Assembly (NCBI GenBank): GCA_035529075.1
Contig: DATKXK010000015.1
Location: 124,001 to 188,000 of the forward strand
Source: Acidobacteriota bacterium
Lineage (GTDB): Bacteria; Zixibacteria; MSB-5A5; GN15; FEB-12
DNA length: 64,000 bases
Direction of reading: 5' to 3'
Each line of letters begins with the position of its first letter. Position 1 is the first letter of the stretch. The position numbers and the translations under genes were made by a program. Shown one piece after another: positions 9,689-18,484 of this stretch. The notes beneath the pieces were generated by a model. That model was given only the letters and a program-made list of their open reading frames with translations, was not told where the DNA came from and searched no databases.

Positions 9689-10474
9689 TTACTCAACCGA
9701 TTGCAACCACCGGTCAAGGAAAGCCAATAATTCTTCCGGTGGAGTCAGCCACAGATCGGCGGCGGTCGTGCGCTGCTGAGTTCGCACCAGCACTCGCAGC
9801 CCGCGGCCGGCCAGGGCCGCAAACGCATCCTCGTCGGTGCGATCATCACCGGCATAAGCCAGCGGGGCATCAGCCGGCAGCTCGCCGATCACCTGGTCGA
9901 CGGCACGGGCCTTGTCTATTCCGGCAACTTTCAACTCAAGGCCGCCGTCGAACTCGTGTACTTCCAGGCCGAAGGTCGCGCTCGTCTCGCTCCATGCTCC
10001 GGTAACGCGTAAATGAATCTCGCGTCCTTCCGATGCGGGCAGTCCGCGCCAGTGAAAGGCCCGCGACGTTGCCTTCCTCTCGACCAAAGAGGTCAGGCCG
10101 GCTTCTTTTGCCCATGAGTCGATCCGGTCCAATCCGGCCGCAGCCTCCGGCGGCAGTTGCACGACCTGAATAGTGCCGTCGGGGAGACGTCGCTCGGCCC
10201 CGTGCATTCCCCAGATCTCAGGCGTGCCATCGAGAGCAAGCAGCGGGATTATGTCCTTGGCCTGGCGACCGCTTACGATGACGAGCCTGGTGGCCGTCAC
10301 GCCCTGCAAGCGGTTGAGACGTTCGCGAATGCCCTGGTATGGTACGGCCCGATCACGATCGGGGACGAACGGTGCCAGCGTACCATCGTAATCCAGCATG
10401 AGAGCCGACCGATTCGACCGGGTCAGCACGTCGAAGAAGTGGTCGAGGTTAAAATCGGGATTGAGCAGCCGCAT
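9689..10474 (-). CDS. otsB: Trehalose-6-phosphate phosphatase
   Basis: This HAD-superfamily enzyme removes the phosphate from trehalose-6-phosphate. The motif DYDGTLAP holds the nucleophile D28 and acid-base D30, SGR follows in motif II, and GDDRTDEDAF near the C-terminus gives the Mg-binding motif IV. The ATG at 10474 gives 261 residues, normal for the family, and lies 11 bases after the treT-like stop. A TTG start at 10528 is also open but would overlap the upstream gene by 44 bases and adds residues not typical of the family. Together with otsA it makes the classic two-step trehalose route. Confidence 0.92.
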   Translation of the reverse strand: MRLLNPDFNLDHFFDVLTRSNRSALMLDYDGTLAPFVPDRDRAVPYQGIRERLNRLQGVTATRLVIVSGRQAKDIIPLLALDGTPEIWGMHGAERRLPDGTIQVVQLPPEAAAGLDRIDSWAKEAGLTSLVERKATSRAFHWRGLPASEGREIHLRVTGAWSETSATFGLEVHEFDGGLELKVAGIDKARAVDQVIGELPADAPLAYAGDDRTDEDAFAALAGRGLRVLVRTQQRTTAADLWLTPPEELLAFLDRWLQSVE

Positions 10475-10484
10475 GAAGGGTAAG

Positions 10485-11723
10485 TTAACTCGCCATGAGA
10501 TGATTGGCAAATCCCTTGCGAACGCCAAGCATCAGGGTGAGGTATTCGCGGAGGTGGCGGGTCAGGAGGAAATTCTCGATTACGAACCTCCGGGCGGTCT
10601 GCCCCATCCAGGTGGTTTTCTGCGGGTTGCGCAGCAGTTCGCGAATCCGCAACGCCGCCCCTTCGGGCGTGTTCACCAGATACCCCGTATGGTGATTGTG
10701 AACCTGAAGACGAATACCGCCGACGTTGCCTCCGATTACGGGCTTACCCTTCCACATGGCCTCCGTCACCGTGAGGCCGAAACCCTCCTGGGTCGACTTC
10801 TGAATTATGATAGTCGAGGCCCGTTGCAGAGCGTTGATGGCCCGGTGAGCGTTGGCCGGCAGATCCAGAATGTGAATCCGATCGTTTCCGGCGGCGCAAT
10901 CTCTCACTTCGTCCAGCACGGCTGCTCCCTCCGGATCGTCAGTGGCGCCGCCGCCCGCCAGAACGAGGCGGGCGTTGATCGAACTGTTCAGCAGGGTGAA
11001 CGCCTGGATGACGCCGACCGGGTCCTTGAACCGGTCGAAGCGGGAAATCTGGGTGAGGATGGGTAAGTCCTGCGGGACACCCAGGCTCTCCAGGGTCGAA
11101 GAGATCTCATTTTCGGTAAGTTCGCGATTCTTGTCGCTCAGCGGGTCGATCGAGGGGGCGATGATGAACTGGGGATGATTCAGCGACTGGGCGAAATCCG
11201 GCATGGAGAAGACAGAGGCATCGTATCCTGACACCTTTTCCCGGAGATAGTTCCAGACTTTGCGGTTGGGGCGGCTCACGTCGATATGGCAGCGCCAGAT
11301 CCACTTGCCCCGGCGGTTGCCGCATAATTCCAGCAGGGCGGCCGGCTGCGGATCATGAATGAATACAAAGTCAGCCTGTTCAAGGACAGGCCGCAGGCTT
11401 TCGGCGTTGGCCGCCGCCGTCTGCTCGTAAAGGTCCAGCATCTGGCGCGTAAGGTGGACATCATTGCCCTGCAGGCCGTTGTGAAACGCCTTGGTCACCT
11501 GGTAATACTCGGGCGGTCCCTCAACCGTTTCCCACCTGGTGTTCAGGCCCAGGTCGTTCATGAGAGGAACCAGCCAGTTGAGGATTTCCGCCACGCCGCC
11601 GCCCAGACGGGTCGAATTCACGTGCACCACCTGCGCGCCGGCAACGTCTCTGGCCAGTTGCCTGAGCTGAGATATAGCGCTGGCCCCGGCAACGGCCTCG
11701 TAGCCTCTAAGAACTCGTTTCAC
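10485..11723 (-). CDS. treT: Trehalose synthase of the TreT type (GT4)
   Basis: The 412-residue protein is a GT-B glycosyltransferase of family GT4. HVNSTRLGGGVAEIL (residues 34-48) is the signature of TreT-like trehalose glycosyltransferring synthases, which make trehalose in one reversible step from a nucleotide-glucose and glucose. The C-terminal EGFGLTVTEAMWKGKPVIGG carries the E-x7-E donor-sugar motif. Start is GTG at 11723, inside the last codons of the upstream gene (17-base overlap), so translation is probably coupled. A trehalose phosphorylase activity cannot be excluded from sequence. It sits in the same run of genes as otsB and otsA, so the organism has two trehalose routes side by side. 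Confidence 0.88.
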   Translation of the reverse strand: MKRVLRGYEAVAGASAISQLRQLARDVAGAQVVHVNSTRLGGGVAEILNWLVPLMNDLGLNTRWETVEGPPEYYQVTKAFHNGLQGNDVHLTRQMLDLYEQTAAANAESLRPVLEQADFVFIHDPQPAALLELCGNRRGKWIWRCHIDVSRPNRKVWNYLREKVSGYDASVFSMPDFAQSLNHPQFIIAPSIDPLSDKNRELTENEISSTLESLGVPQDLPILTQISRFDRFKDPVGVIQAFTLLNSSINARLVLAGGGATDDPEGAAVLDEVRDCAAGNDRIHILDLPANAHRAINALQRASTIIIQKSTQEGFGLTVTEAMWKGKPVIGGNVGGIRLQVHNHHTGYLVNTPEGAALRIRELLRNPQKTTWMGQTARRFVIENFLLTRHLREYLTLMLGVRKGFANHLMAS

Positions 11724-12378
11724 GGGCCGGCTCCAGCGACAGGACGTTTTCTACAGCGCCAATAAGACGGCGTTTTAACTCCGGAAGGGTCAGGAAGTAA
11801 AAATCGATCCCCCGAAGGGCCCCGATCAGTGCCTCGGTGCCTTCCCCGAAACCACTCAGCCAGGCCGTGAAGTCATCTTGGTGGTCCGGTATCCGACGGC
11901 GTGCTTCCACGAAGTGGTAGTAGATGGAACTGAGGCTCAGGCGTGGCAGCTTCCTGCGTAGGTCCTGGGGGGAAAACAGCTTGCGATTGGTATTAAAGAC
12001 CACCGTAACCGCCTGCATGAAGCGGAAATCGTCGCCCTTCTGAACCCACGGAATGTGCTGGACCTCGCTGAGGCGTTCATCGATCAGGTCGACCACCATG
12101 GTCCGAAGCGTCTCCAGATCGGGCAGCACGTACGGATTAATGATGCCAAGCCGCTCGGCCAGAACCCGGTCGCGCAGACCGCGTGATGCCCAGATGGCAA
12201 AGTCATTGCGGTACTCCGGGTCGTCAAACGAAGGCCGAATCACGGTCTCGCAAAAATGGTGAAAAAGGCATTCCACCGGGCACAGGAGAAGGCGTTCCCT
12301 GAGTTCCCGGAGATTCAGAGCGGTATCAACTCCGGCCATCCGCGAGACCAGCGTGCAGTCCTTGATCTCAAAGGGCAT
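11707..12378 (-). CDS. DUF5752-like family protein
   Basis: The predicted cytoplasmic protein of 223 residues is helical and has no signal or membrane segment. The start at 12378 gives an N-terminus MPFEIKDCTLVSRMAG followed by LNLRELRERL, the pattern I recall for DUF5752 proteins; an ATG at 12420 would add 14 residues, and neither start has a strong ribosome-binding site. A repeated motif, LNLRELRERL near the start and FSPQDLRRKLPRLSLSSIYYHF later, suggests two related halves. Its end overlaps the treT-like gene by 17 bases, which ties it to that enzyme. Function unknown; a regulatory or partner role in trehalose synthesis is inference. Confidence 0.7.
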   Translation of the reverse strand: MPFEIKDCTLVSRMAGVDTALNLRELRERLLLCPVECLFHHFCETVIRPSFDDPEYRNDFAIWASRGLRDRVLAERLGIINPYVLPDLETLRTMVVDLIDERLSEVQHIPWVQKGDDFRFMQAVTVVFNTNRKLFSPQDLRRKLPRLSLSSIYYHFVEARRRIPDHQDDFTAWLSGFGEGTEALIGALRGIDFYFLTLPELKRRLIGAVENVLSLEPARETSS

Positions 12379-12549
12379 GTTAGTCTTTTCGGTTGCAGTT
12401 ACCACGCGCTTTAGAATCATCCTGCATTCGGCCTGACCCGCGGCCGTTTGCTCTAAATGTTTGTTTCCTGGCCTGAGAAGCCACCGGGCGCGCTTGCGGA
12501 TGGTACGTGAGGTCGGCTTAGTCTGCAGCCGCCGTCGCCCATGTAATTT

Positions 12550-13116
12550 TTACGTACTCTGCCTGCCGGTGCCGATTATGCGTTCGGCTTCCACTACTTC
12601 CGGGGGCTTCGGTCGTATTCTGCGGACACGGAACTCGACGCTGGCGACCGCGTGCAGGGGATGGTGCACCGTGGAATCTTTCAAGTATACGCTGAGAACG
12701 GAATCCGTGATCCGATAGCAGTCACGCTCCCACCGTCCCTGGAAGAAGTACTCATAGTCCTGGCCGCTGAGAAACCGGACTCTGAGCGCGTACTCGATGT
12801 CCTGGCTTCCCGGGGGCAGCAGACCGCAGATGGGGCACAGGCGCGGATTCACTCTTCCTCCGTCACCGCTCACGCGGGGCCGCCGGGTCAGCCGGACCAG
12901 TTCTTTCCGGAGACGGCCGTGGCGGCAGTGCAGGTATTCCTGGCCGGCCGTGCCCTGAAGCGAGCACTGGTGCATTTCGTTCGGAAGTTCACCCGGTCTT
13001 GGGCTGCATCCGGACGGTGCACCGAACAGCTTCTGCCACCAGTCAAAAAGCGTTCTGCCCGCCCGCTGCTTCAAGGATTCCCGCCTCTTCGTCTGTTCGT
13101 GATTGTCCGATTTCAT
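12550..13116 (-). CDS. Uncharacterised Cys-rich protein
   Basis: I do not recognise this 188-residue protein. It is rich in Arg and Lys, has no signal peptide, and carries cysteines at 37, 51, 64, 94, 97 and 133; C51-x12-C64 with C94-P-I-C97 could bind zinc. The C-terminal half (from residue 105) looks like a small beta-rich domain. The minus strand is preferred over the overlapping plus-strand frame because its neighbours are all on the minus strand and a promoter with 17-base spacing lies upstream at 13159-13187. The nearest AAGGA is 11 bases before the ATG. It precedes the trehalose genes by 170 bases. Confidence 0.55.
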   Translation of the reverse strand: MKSDNHEQTKRRESLKQRAGRTLFDWWQKLFGAPSGCSPRPGELPNEMHQCSLQGTAGQEYLHCRHGRLRKELVRLTRRPRVSGDGGRVNPRLCPICGLLPPGSQDIEYALRVRFLSGQDYEYFFQGRWERDCYRITDSVLSVYLKDSTVHHPLHAVASVEFRVRRIRPKPPEVVEAERIIGTGRQST

Positions 13117-13158
13117 CGTCTACACAGTCCTTGATGCCAAAACCAGCGAGTACCTCTT

Positions 13159-13187
13159 AGAATACAAACATCCGCTGTGACAGGCAA
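13159..13187 (-). promoter_or_regulatory. Candidate promoter of the Cys-rich gene
   Basis: On the minus strand TTGCCT (13182-13187) and TATTCT (13159-13164) are 17 bases apart. Expected start near 13152 gives a leader of about 36 bases. It may also serve the trehalose genes downstream. Confidence 0.45.
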
Positions 13188-13283
13188 GCGGTTGTTCGCC
13201 CGCCGGCGTGGTTTCAGCGATCGGTACCCGGATTTGCGTATGCGTAAGTTCACCGGTTCGCAAGCCTCATAGTTTAAGGAATC

Positions 13284-14450
13284 TCATTTATGTCTCAACG
13301 TATTCACAATTCGCAGCCGGGATGCCCGCACCGCCGGCAGGAAGCCGCCGGCAATGCCCATTATCAGCGAGAATACGAGGGCCTTGACGGCGATGGCGGG
13401 CGATATGGAGAAGGAAAACGATATCTCGGCGAAAGTCGCGAAATTCGTCGTCGAAACGTCACGCAGCTGCAAAACATTGGCCAGCAGAACGCCCGCCAGT
13501 CCCCCGGCGAGACCGACAAATGACGATTCCACCAGAAAGGTCGCCAGGACCGTCGAACGGCCGAAGCCGAGAGCACGCAGGGTGCCGATTTCCCGCATCC
13601 GGTTGGCCACCGCCGCGTAGGCGGTGATCATGGCCCCGACTATCGCACCGAGGGAGAATATGATGGAGATGGCCATGCCGAGAATCTCGATGAAAGTCGT
13701 GAACGACCGGGACTGGCGACGATAGTACTCAATCTCCGGCATCACCTCGACCGTGAGCCGAGGGTCTGATTCCAGCCTGGTTTTCAGAAGATCGCCGTCG
13801 GCCGGATTGTCGAGCCGCAGAATAAAAGATGAGTAGACCGGCCGCTGAAAGGCGTCCATGAGCTGGTCGACATCACCCCAGATTTCCGATTCAAAGCCGG
13901 ACCCGTCCGCCTCGAACAGCCCCACGACCGTCCAGTCGCGCATGCCGAACCTGACGGTTTCACCCAGGCCGCAGCCTTTGAAATTCTGCGCCACCTTGAT
14001 TCCGGCGATGATCTCCGAGGTCCCGGGACGCCACATCCGCCCCTCGGCAAGCTTCACGCCCGGGCGGATCTCCATTGAGAGGTCGCTTACGCCGCGAACG
14101 GTTATGTTACTTTCGGCACTGCCTGAACGTTTTGGCTGGTTTATCAGGACTACCATCTCGGCGGCCAGCAGGGGCCTTCCGGACCGGCTGACGGCGATGG
14201 CCGGGTCAGCTTTTACAACGTCGGCCTGGTCTCGCCCGAGTATGGAGACGATCTCGGTGCTGGCCGACTGGCGGAGGACCACCAGGTTGGGCGCCTCGCC
14301 TGTCTCCACCAGGGCCTGAGTCAAACCGTGCGAGAGCATGAGTACCGCGCAGAAGACGAGAACCACCAGGGCGATTCCAGTGAGGGTCAGGATAAACGTG
14401 AGCCTGCGGGCAAAGCTGTTGCGCAGGGAGTAATGGAGCAGTACGAGCAT
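13284..14450 (-). CDS. ABC transporter permease, MacB/FtsX type
   Basis: This 388-residue protein is the last gene of a four-gene export operon. It has one N-terminal membrane segment (about residues 18-42), a periplasmic domain of about 210 residues, and three C-terminal segments with the core motif RMREIGTLRALGFGRS. It starts 10 bases after the preceding permease. Together with that permease it should form the asymmetric membrane core of a MacB-like exporter driven by the ATPase encoded at 15615-16295 and linked to the adaptor at 16311-17504. Cargo unknown. Confidence 0.88.
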   Translation of the reverse strand: MLVLLHYSLRNSFARRLTFILTLTGIALVVLVFCAVLMLSHGLTQALVETGEAPNLVVLRQSASTEIVSILGRDQADVVKADPAIAVSRSGRPLLAAEMVVLINQPKRSGSAESNITVRGVSDLSMEIRPGVKLAEGRMWRPGTSEIIAGIKVAQNFKGCGLGETVRFGMRDWTVVGLFEADGSGFESEIWGDVDQLMDAFQRPVYSSFILRLDNPADGDLLKTRLESDPRLTVEVMPEIEYYRRQSRSFTTFIEILGMAISIIFSLGAIVGAMITAYAAVANRMREIGTLRALGFGRSTVLATFLVESSFVGLAGGLAGVLLANVLQLRDVSTTNFATFAEISFSFSISPAIAVKALVFSLIMGIAGGFLPAVRASRLRIVNTLRHK

Positions 14451-14460
14451 AAAAGTACCT

Positions 14461-15618
14461 TCAGTCGATAGGCCGCAGGCCGTCCACTACCGGTGTCAGG
14501 AGTGCTCGCAGGGTGGGGAAGACGGCCGCAAGCAGGCCCACCGCCAGGGCGGCGGCCGCACCGAATATCAGGGTTGTCTCGGTCAGTGGTATTCTGGGCA
14601 GGAACCCCCCGGCGCCGGCTTCCAGCAGCGGCAGCACCAGGAACGCCAGGGCCAGTCCGAGGACGGCACCGGACGCGGCGACGAAAACTGACTCTCCAAA
14701 AACCAGGCCGATGATGTGGAAGGGGCGAAAGCCAAGCGTCTTCAGAAGAGCGTACTCGTTGGTTCGCTCCCTGGCCGCCATGGCCATGGTGTTTGCCAGC
14801 ACGAGGAGGATAACGCCGATGACCAGTAGCGAAATGACTCGCAGGCCAAGAATTATCTGGCTCGACATGGAGACGAACGACAGGCGGAAGGCTTCTTCGG
14901 TTTCGGTCCTGGTCTCGGCCAAGGAGTTTTTGAACAACGCGTCTATCGCCCGGGACATTTCGGGGGCCCGACCCGGGTCATCGGTTTTGACGGCAATGGC
15001 CCCTATGTGTCCGGCCCGCGCGGGCGCCTCGGATTTCATTCGCTCGTCAATATAGTCGTAGCGGAAGAACCACTGTGACTCGTTGATATCGTCACGCGCG
15101 CCCGTATACACGCCCCGAATTATGAAATCCCAGTTCCCGGGGTAGATGTCGCCGATTATGCGCACCGCGTCACCCGGCTCCCAGCCGAACCGGTCGGCGA
15201 GACGGCGCCCTACGATCGCGGCGTTGCGCTCCCTGGTGAAGGCTTCCCACTGATCGGGCGGGATGACGTATTCCGGGTACAGGTCGAAAAAGGTCGTGTG
15301 GTCGACTGCAAATTTGGCGAAGAAATTCTTCTCGTCGATGTAGATGCCGTTGAACCACGTCGAATGCGTGACACCAGTGACACCCGGCACGTCGGCTATC
15401 CTGTCGACATAGGCAAGGGGCAGATCAAAGATGAGCGACACGGCGTTCCGCACGATCAGCCGGTCGGGCGAGGCCGCCCGCGAGTTCAGATACCAGGCGT
15501 CGATGGCGCTCCGGATCACGCAAAAGGCCGTGACCGCTATAGCCACCCCGAGGATCGTAAGCGACGTCCGCAGGGAGTGCCGGGTGGCGTTTTTCACTAT
15601 GAGTTGAAAGACCCTCAC
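14461..15618 (-). CDS. ABC transporter permease, MacB/FtsX type
   Basis: A GTG start at 15618 overlaps the stop of the ATPase gene in a GTGA arrangement, so translation is coupled. The 385-residue product has an N-terminal membrane segment (about residues 18-40), a large periplasmic domain, and three C-terminal segments around RTNEYALLKTLGFRPFHIIGLVF. Periplasmic domains of this and the next permease differ clearly, which suggests a heterodimer rather than a recent duplication. Confidence 0.88.
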   Translation of the reverse strand: MRVFQLIVKNATRHSLRTSLTILGVAIAVTAFCVIRSAIDAWYLNSRAASPDRLIVRNAVSLIFDLPLAYVDRIADVPGVTGVTHSTWFNGIYIDEKNFFAKFAVDHTTFFDLYPEYVIPPDQWEAFTRERNAAIVGRRLADRFGWEPGDAVRIIGDIYPGNWDFIIRGVYTGARDDINESQWFFRYDYIDERMKSEAPARAGHIGAIAVKTDDPGRAPEMSRAIDALFKNSLAETRTETEEAFRLSFVSMSSQIILGLRVISLLVIGVILLVLANTMAMAARERTNEYALLKTLGFRPFHIIGLVFGESVFVAASGAVLGLALAFLVLPLLEAGAGGFLPRIPLTETTLIFGAAAALAVGLLAAVFPTLRALLTPVVDGLRPID

Positions 15619-16295
15619 GCGGCTGCCAGCTCCCCTTTATCCAGATGCTGGATGGCGTGCGCCTTCTCGGCCACGCGCGGATCGTGCGTCACGACGATTA
15701 TGGTTTTCTGATACTCCCGGTTGAGGCGGACGAGCAGGTCCATAACGTCCTCGGCGGACTGCTTATCCAGGTCACCGGTGGGCTCGTCGGCCAGGATGAT
15801 GTTCGGGTCAGTCACCAGGGCGCGCGCGATGGCCACGCGCTGCTCCTGGCCGCCCGAAAGCTGGTTCGGGTAATGCTTCATGCGGTCCTGCAAGCCGACT
15901 ATGGACAATGCGGCCTCGACCTGGCGCCTGCGCTCAACCTTGTTCAGCCTGGTCAGGAGAAGGGGAAGCTCGACGTTTCCGAAGGCGTTCAGGACGGGCA
16001 TCAGGTTGTAAAACTGGAACACAAAGCCGATGTGATGGCTGCGCCAGCGGGCCAGAGCCGACTCGCTCATACCGGAAATCTCGTTGCCGGAAACGGTCAC
16101 GCGGCCTGCCGACGGTCGGTCGATCCCGGCCAGCAGGTTCAGCAGGGTGGTCTTGCCCGATCCTGACGGGCCCATGAGGACCTGAAACTCTCCGCGAGGA
16201 ATGGTCAGGTTTATGCCGCGCAACACCGGGATTTCCAGCTTGCCGCGGTAATATGATTTGGAAACGTTTTCCACGTTGACTATCGATTGTTCCAT
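15615..16295 (-). CDS. ABC transporter ATP-binding protein (MacB/LolD type)
   Basis: This 226-residue soluble ATPase has Walker [10 protein letters not shown] (residues 42-50), the Q-loop region [23 protein letters not shown] typical of LolD/MacB, the signature [15 protein letters not shown], and Walker [12 protein letters not shown]. It powers the two permeases that follow. It begins 15 bases after the adaptor gene ends. The [14 protein letters not shown] type of Q-loop segment separates it from nutrient importers. Confidence 0.94.
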   Translation of the reverse strand: MEQSIVNVENVSKSYYRGKLEIPVLRGINLTIPRGEFQVLMGPSGSGKTTLLNLLAGIDRPSAGRVTVSGNEISGMSESALARWRSHHIGFVFQFYNLMPVLNAFGNVELPLLLTRLNKVERRRQVEAALSIVGLQDRMKHYPNQLSGGQEQRVAIARALVTDPNIILADEPTGDLDKQSAEDVMDLLVRLNREYQKTIIVVTHDPRVAEKAHAIQHLDKGELAAA

Positions 16296-16310
16296 GAATT
16301 ACCCGAACTT

Positions 16311-17504
16311 TCAGGTTGATACTTCGATTTTCTGACCGGTCTTCATTTTGCCGGGAGGTGACAGAACCACCTGGTCGCCTGCCTCCAGTCCGCCGGTGAC
16401 TTCGACCACCGTGCCCAGGTCGCGGCCGATTGAGACTGCAACCGCTGAAACCCGCCCACCGTCGACACGAAACACCAGACGGCCGCCGTCACGAACGGTG
16501 ACCGCTTCTCTGGGTATGACCAGGGCGGAAGTCTGCACGCTCGAGTCGGGCTGCGCGGAGTTCGGCAGAAAAGTCACACGGGCCGACATTTCCGGCAGCA
16601 CGCGCGCGTCTATCTCAGTGAAAGCCACCTTTGTTAGCACGGTCGCACGGGCGCGGTCGGCCGTCGGGACGATCTTCTTCACGTAAGCAGGGTAGCGCAC
16701 AGCGGGATATGCATCGAGCACTATCTCACAGCGTTGGCCGACCTCCACCTTGTATATGTTTGACTCCGAGACATCGGCTTCAACTTCGAGCGAGGTCATG
16801 TCGGCAAGCGTCACGACTGAGCCCTTGGACGTGGGAGAGGAGGCAAACGGCGCCACGATCTCGCCGACGTCGGCATTCTTGCTCAGTACCGTGCCGCTGA
16901 AGGGCGCCCGGATGTAAGTGTTGTCAAGATTGACCTCGGCTACCCGGACGGCCGCCGCCATGGCGTCGACGTAAGCCAGCGCCGCTCTGTAGCGAGCCTC
17001 GGCGGCTTCGAGCTCAAAATCGGTGACCGCGCCGGAACGAAGCAGTTCTCTCTGTCGGCGATAGTTGCGGCCCGCATCGAGCGTGTCGACCTCCGCCCTC
17101 TTCAGGTTGGCCTGTTGAAGTTCCAGGCTGGCCCTGATGTCCTCGTTGTCCAGGGCGGCGATCGTCTCACCGGCCTGAACCCGATCGCCTTCCTCGAACC
17201 CCAGGTACTCCAGGCGACCGGTCCCTTTGGAGGCCACCTCGGCCTTGCGTTGAGCCACTACATAGCCCGTTGCGACCAGCTCAGCCGCAGCCTGTGAAGG
17301 GCTCATCGGGCGCGCAAATGCCGTCCTGACCTGCACCGCCGGTATGACGGCCTGCTTTAGTATCAAATAACCGACCACGGACGCAGCCGCGACAATGAGA
17401 ACCACGCCCCACAACCACGCTTTGCTCCGGGGATGGTCGCCGAACTTCTTTTCGCTGTCTATGCGCAGTGACGCAACATCGGGCTTTTGCTGACTGTGTT
17501 CCAT
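16311..17504 (-). CDS. Periplasmic adaptor (membrane fusion) protein, MacA/HlyD type
   Basis: The 397-residue product has a short cytoplasmic N-terminus, one membrane anchor (about residues 29-50), a lipoyl-like half motif (AGETIAALDNEDI), a coiled-coil hairpin (about residues 110-180), the second lipoyl half (IRAPFSGTVLSKNADVGEIV), a beta-barrel and a C-terminal membrane-proximal domain. This is the standard adaptor of tripartite efflux pumps. It heads the operon followed by the ATPase and two permeases. No outer-membrane factor gene is nearby, so a TolC-like partner must be encoded elsewhere. The 186-base upstream gap holds a weak promoter: TTGACC (17573-17578) with TATGTG 16 bases on. Confidence 0.9.
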   Translation of the reverse strand: MEHSQQKPDVASLRIDSEKKFGDHPRSKAWLWGVVLIVAAASVVGYLILKQAVIPAVQVRTAFARPMSPSQAAAELVATGYVVAQRKAEVASKGTGRLEYLGFEEGDRVQAGETIAALDNEDIRASLELQQANLKRAEVDTLDAGRNYRRQRELLRSGAVTDFELEAAEARYRAALAYVDAMAAAVRVAEVNLDNTYIRAPFSGTVLSKNADVGEIVAPFASSPTSKGSVVTLADMTSLEVEADVSESNIYKVEVGQRCEIVLDAYPAVRYPAYVKKIVPTADRARATVLTKVAFTEIDARVLPEMSARVTFLPNSAQPDSSVQTSALVIPREAVTVRDGGRLVFRVDGGRVSAVAVSIGRDLGTVVEVTGGLEAGDQVVLSPPGKMKTGQKIEVST

Positions 17505-17690
17505 TCTGACGACTGTATCTGTTTCTTAAGGGTTGTTGCGAGAAACCGCTCACATACGAAACATTGGGTTGCGGTCAATGGTTCCGGCCGATTGGGCACA
17601 CCCATACCGAAAGTCACGGCCCGGCAACCGGGGGAATTCGGGGAAAGCGGAAGCGGAGGAGTATACCGGGGCGGCTCCGGCTGTGGCTTT

Positions 17691-18002
17691 CTACCAGATG
17701 CCGAGTTTATCCTTGGCGAGATCGGAGCACATTTCCCTGGGGTCCCAGGGCGGGTCCCAGACCAGGATGATCTCAACCTTCGTAACACCTTCCACCTGGT
17801 CGACCGCCCGGTGCGCGGCCGTCATCAACATCTCACCGTATGGGCAGCCGGGGGTGGTGAGGGTCATTTTCACCGTAACTTCGCCCCCGTCGCCGATCAC
17901 AACATCATAAACCAGCCCGAGATCGACGATGCCGATGCGTATCTCCGGATCCTGGACCGAACGCAGGGCGTCCAGCACGGCTTCGCTGGTCGGTGCGGCC
18001 AT
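17691..18002 (-). CDS. sufT: MIP18/DUF59 family iron-sulfur assembly protein (SufT-like)
   Basis: This 103-residue protein has the DUF59 motifs DPEIRIGIVDLGLVYDV near residue 18 and the conserved Cys in TTPGCPYG. Members assist Fe-S cluster maturation or transfer to apo-proteins. It is the last gene of the suf operon, starting 2 bases after the sufU stop. The end motif WDPPWDPREMCSDLAK is typical of SufT/PaaD-type proteins and adds a second Cys. Confidence 0.9.
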   Translation of the reverse strand: MAAPTSEAVLDALRSVQDPEIRIGIVDLGLVYDVVIGDGGEVTVKMTLTTPGCPYGEMLMTAAHRAVDQVEGVTKVEIILVWDPPWDPREMCSDLAKDKLGIW

Positions 18003-18004
18003 GA

Positions 18005-18484
18005 TTATTCGCTGTCCTCCGTCGTCACGTCGGTCCTGCCTGCCGGCTGCCCGCTCTGGTAGCTTTTCAGACCTTCAATCAGGGTAATCCATGCCAACAG
18101 GGCGCACTTGATGCGCACCGGGAACTTGCGCACGCCCTGAAGCGCTTCGAGGTCCTCGAGTTCCTCGGGAAGGTCGGCGTCCTCGCCCTTGAGCATGCTT
18201 CGCACGACTTCGGCCAGTTTCCCTACTTCTTCGAAGGTCCTCCCCTTGACCGCTTCGGCCAGCATCGAGCCGGAGGCGACCGAGATGGCGCACCCCCGGC
18301 AGTCGACGTGGATGTCCTTCAGAACGTCATTCTCGAGTTCAATCTCCATGTCGATTTCGTCGCCGCAGGCGGGATTCTGCCCGCCTGAGGAGATGTCGGA
18401 TTTTTCCAGCGGTTTCCTGCCACGGGGAGCCCGGTAATGGTCAAGAATGATGTCGCGGTACATTTCGTTCAGGGAGGAACTCAT
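18005..18484 (-). CDS. sufU: SufU-type iron-sulfur cluster assembly protein
   Basis: The ATG at 18484 overlaps the sufS stop as ATGA, so the two are translationally coupled; longer upstream frames run inside sufS. The 159-residue protein has the SufU ligands C40 and D42 (NPACGDE), C65 (CRGCAIS) and a C-terminal Cys in KCALLAW. In SufU systems this zinc-bound protein takes the persulfide sulfur from SufS and activates it. A SufE is therefore not needed, and none is present here. Confidence 0.93.
   Translation of the reverse strand: MSSSLNEMYRDIILDHYRAPRGRKPLEKSDISSGGQNPACGDEIDMEIELENDVLKDIHVDCRGCAISVASGSMLAEAVKGRTFEEVGKLAEVVRSMLKGEDADLPEELEDLEALQGVRKFPVRIKCALLAWITLIEGLKSYQSGQPAGRTDVTTEDSE

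Noticed and set aside
12652-13134. Plus-strand 160-codon frame overlapping the Cys-rich gene
   Set aside because: No promoter or ribosome-binding site was seen on this strand and all neighbours run the other way.
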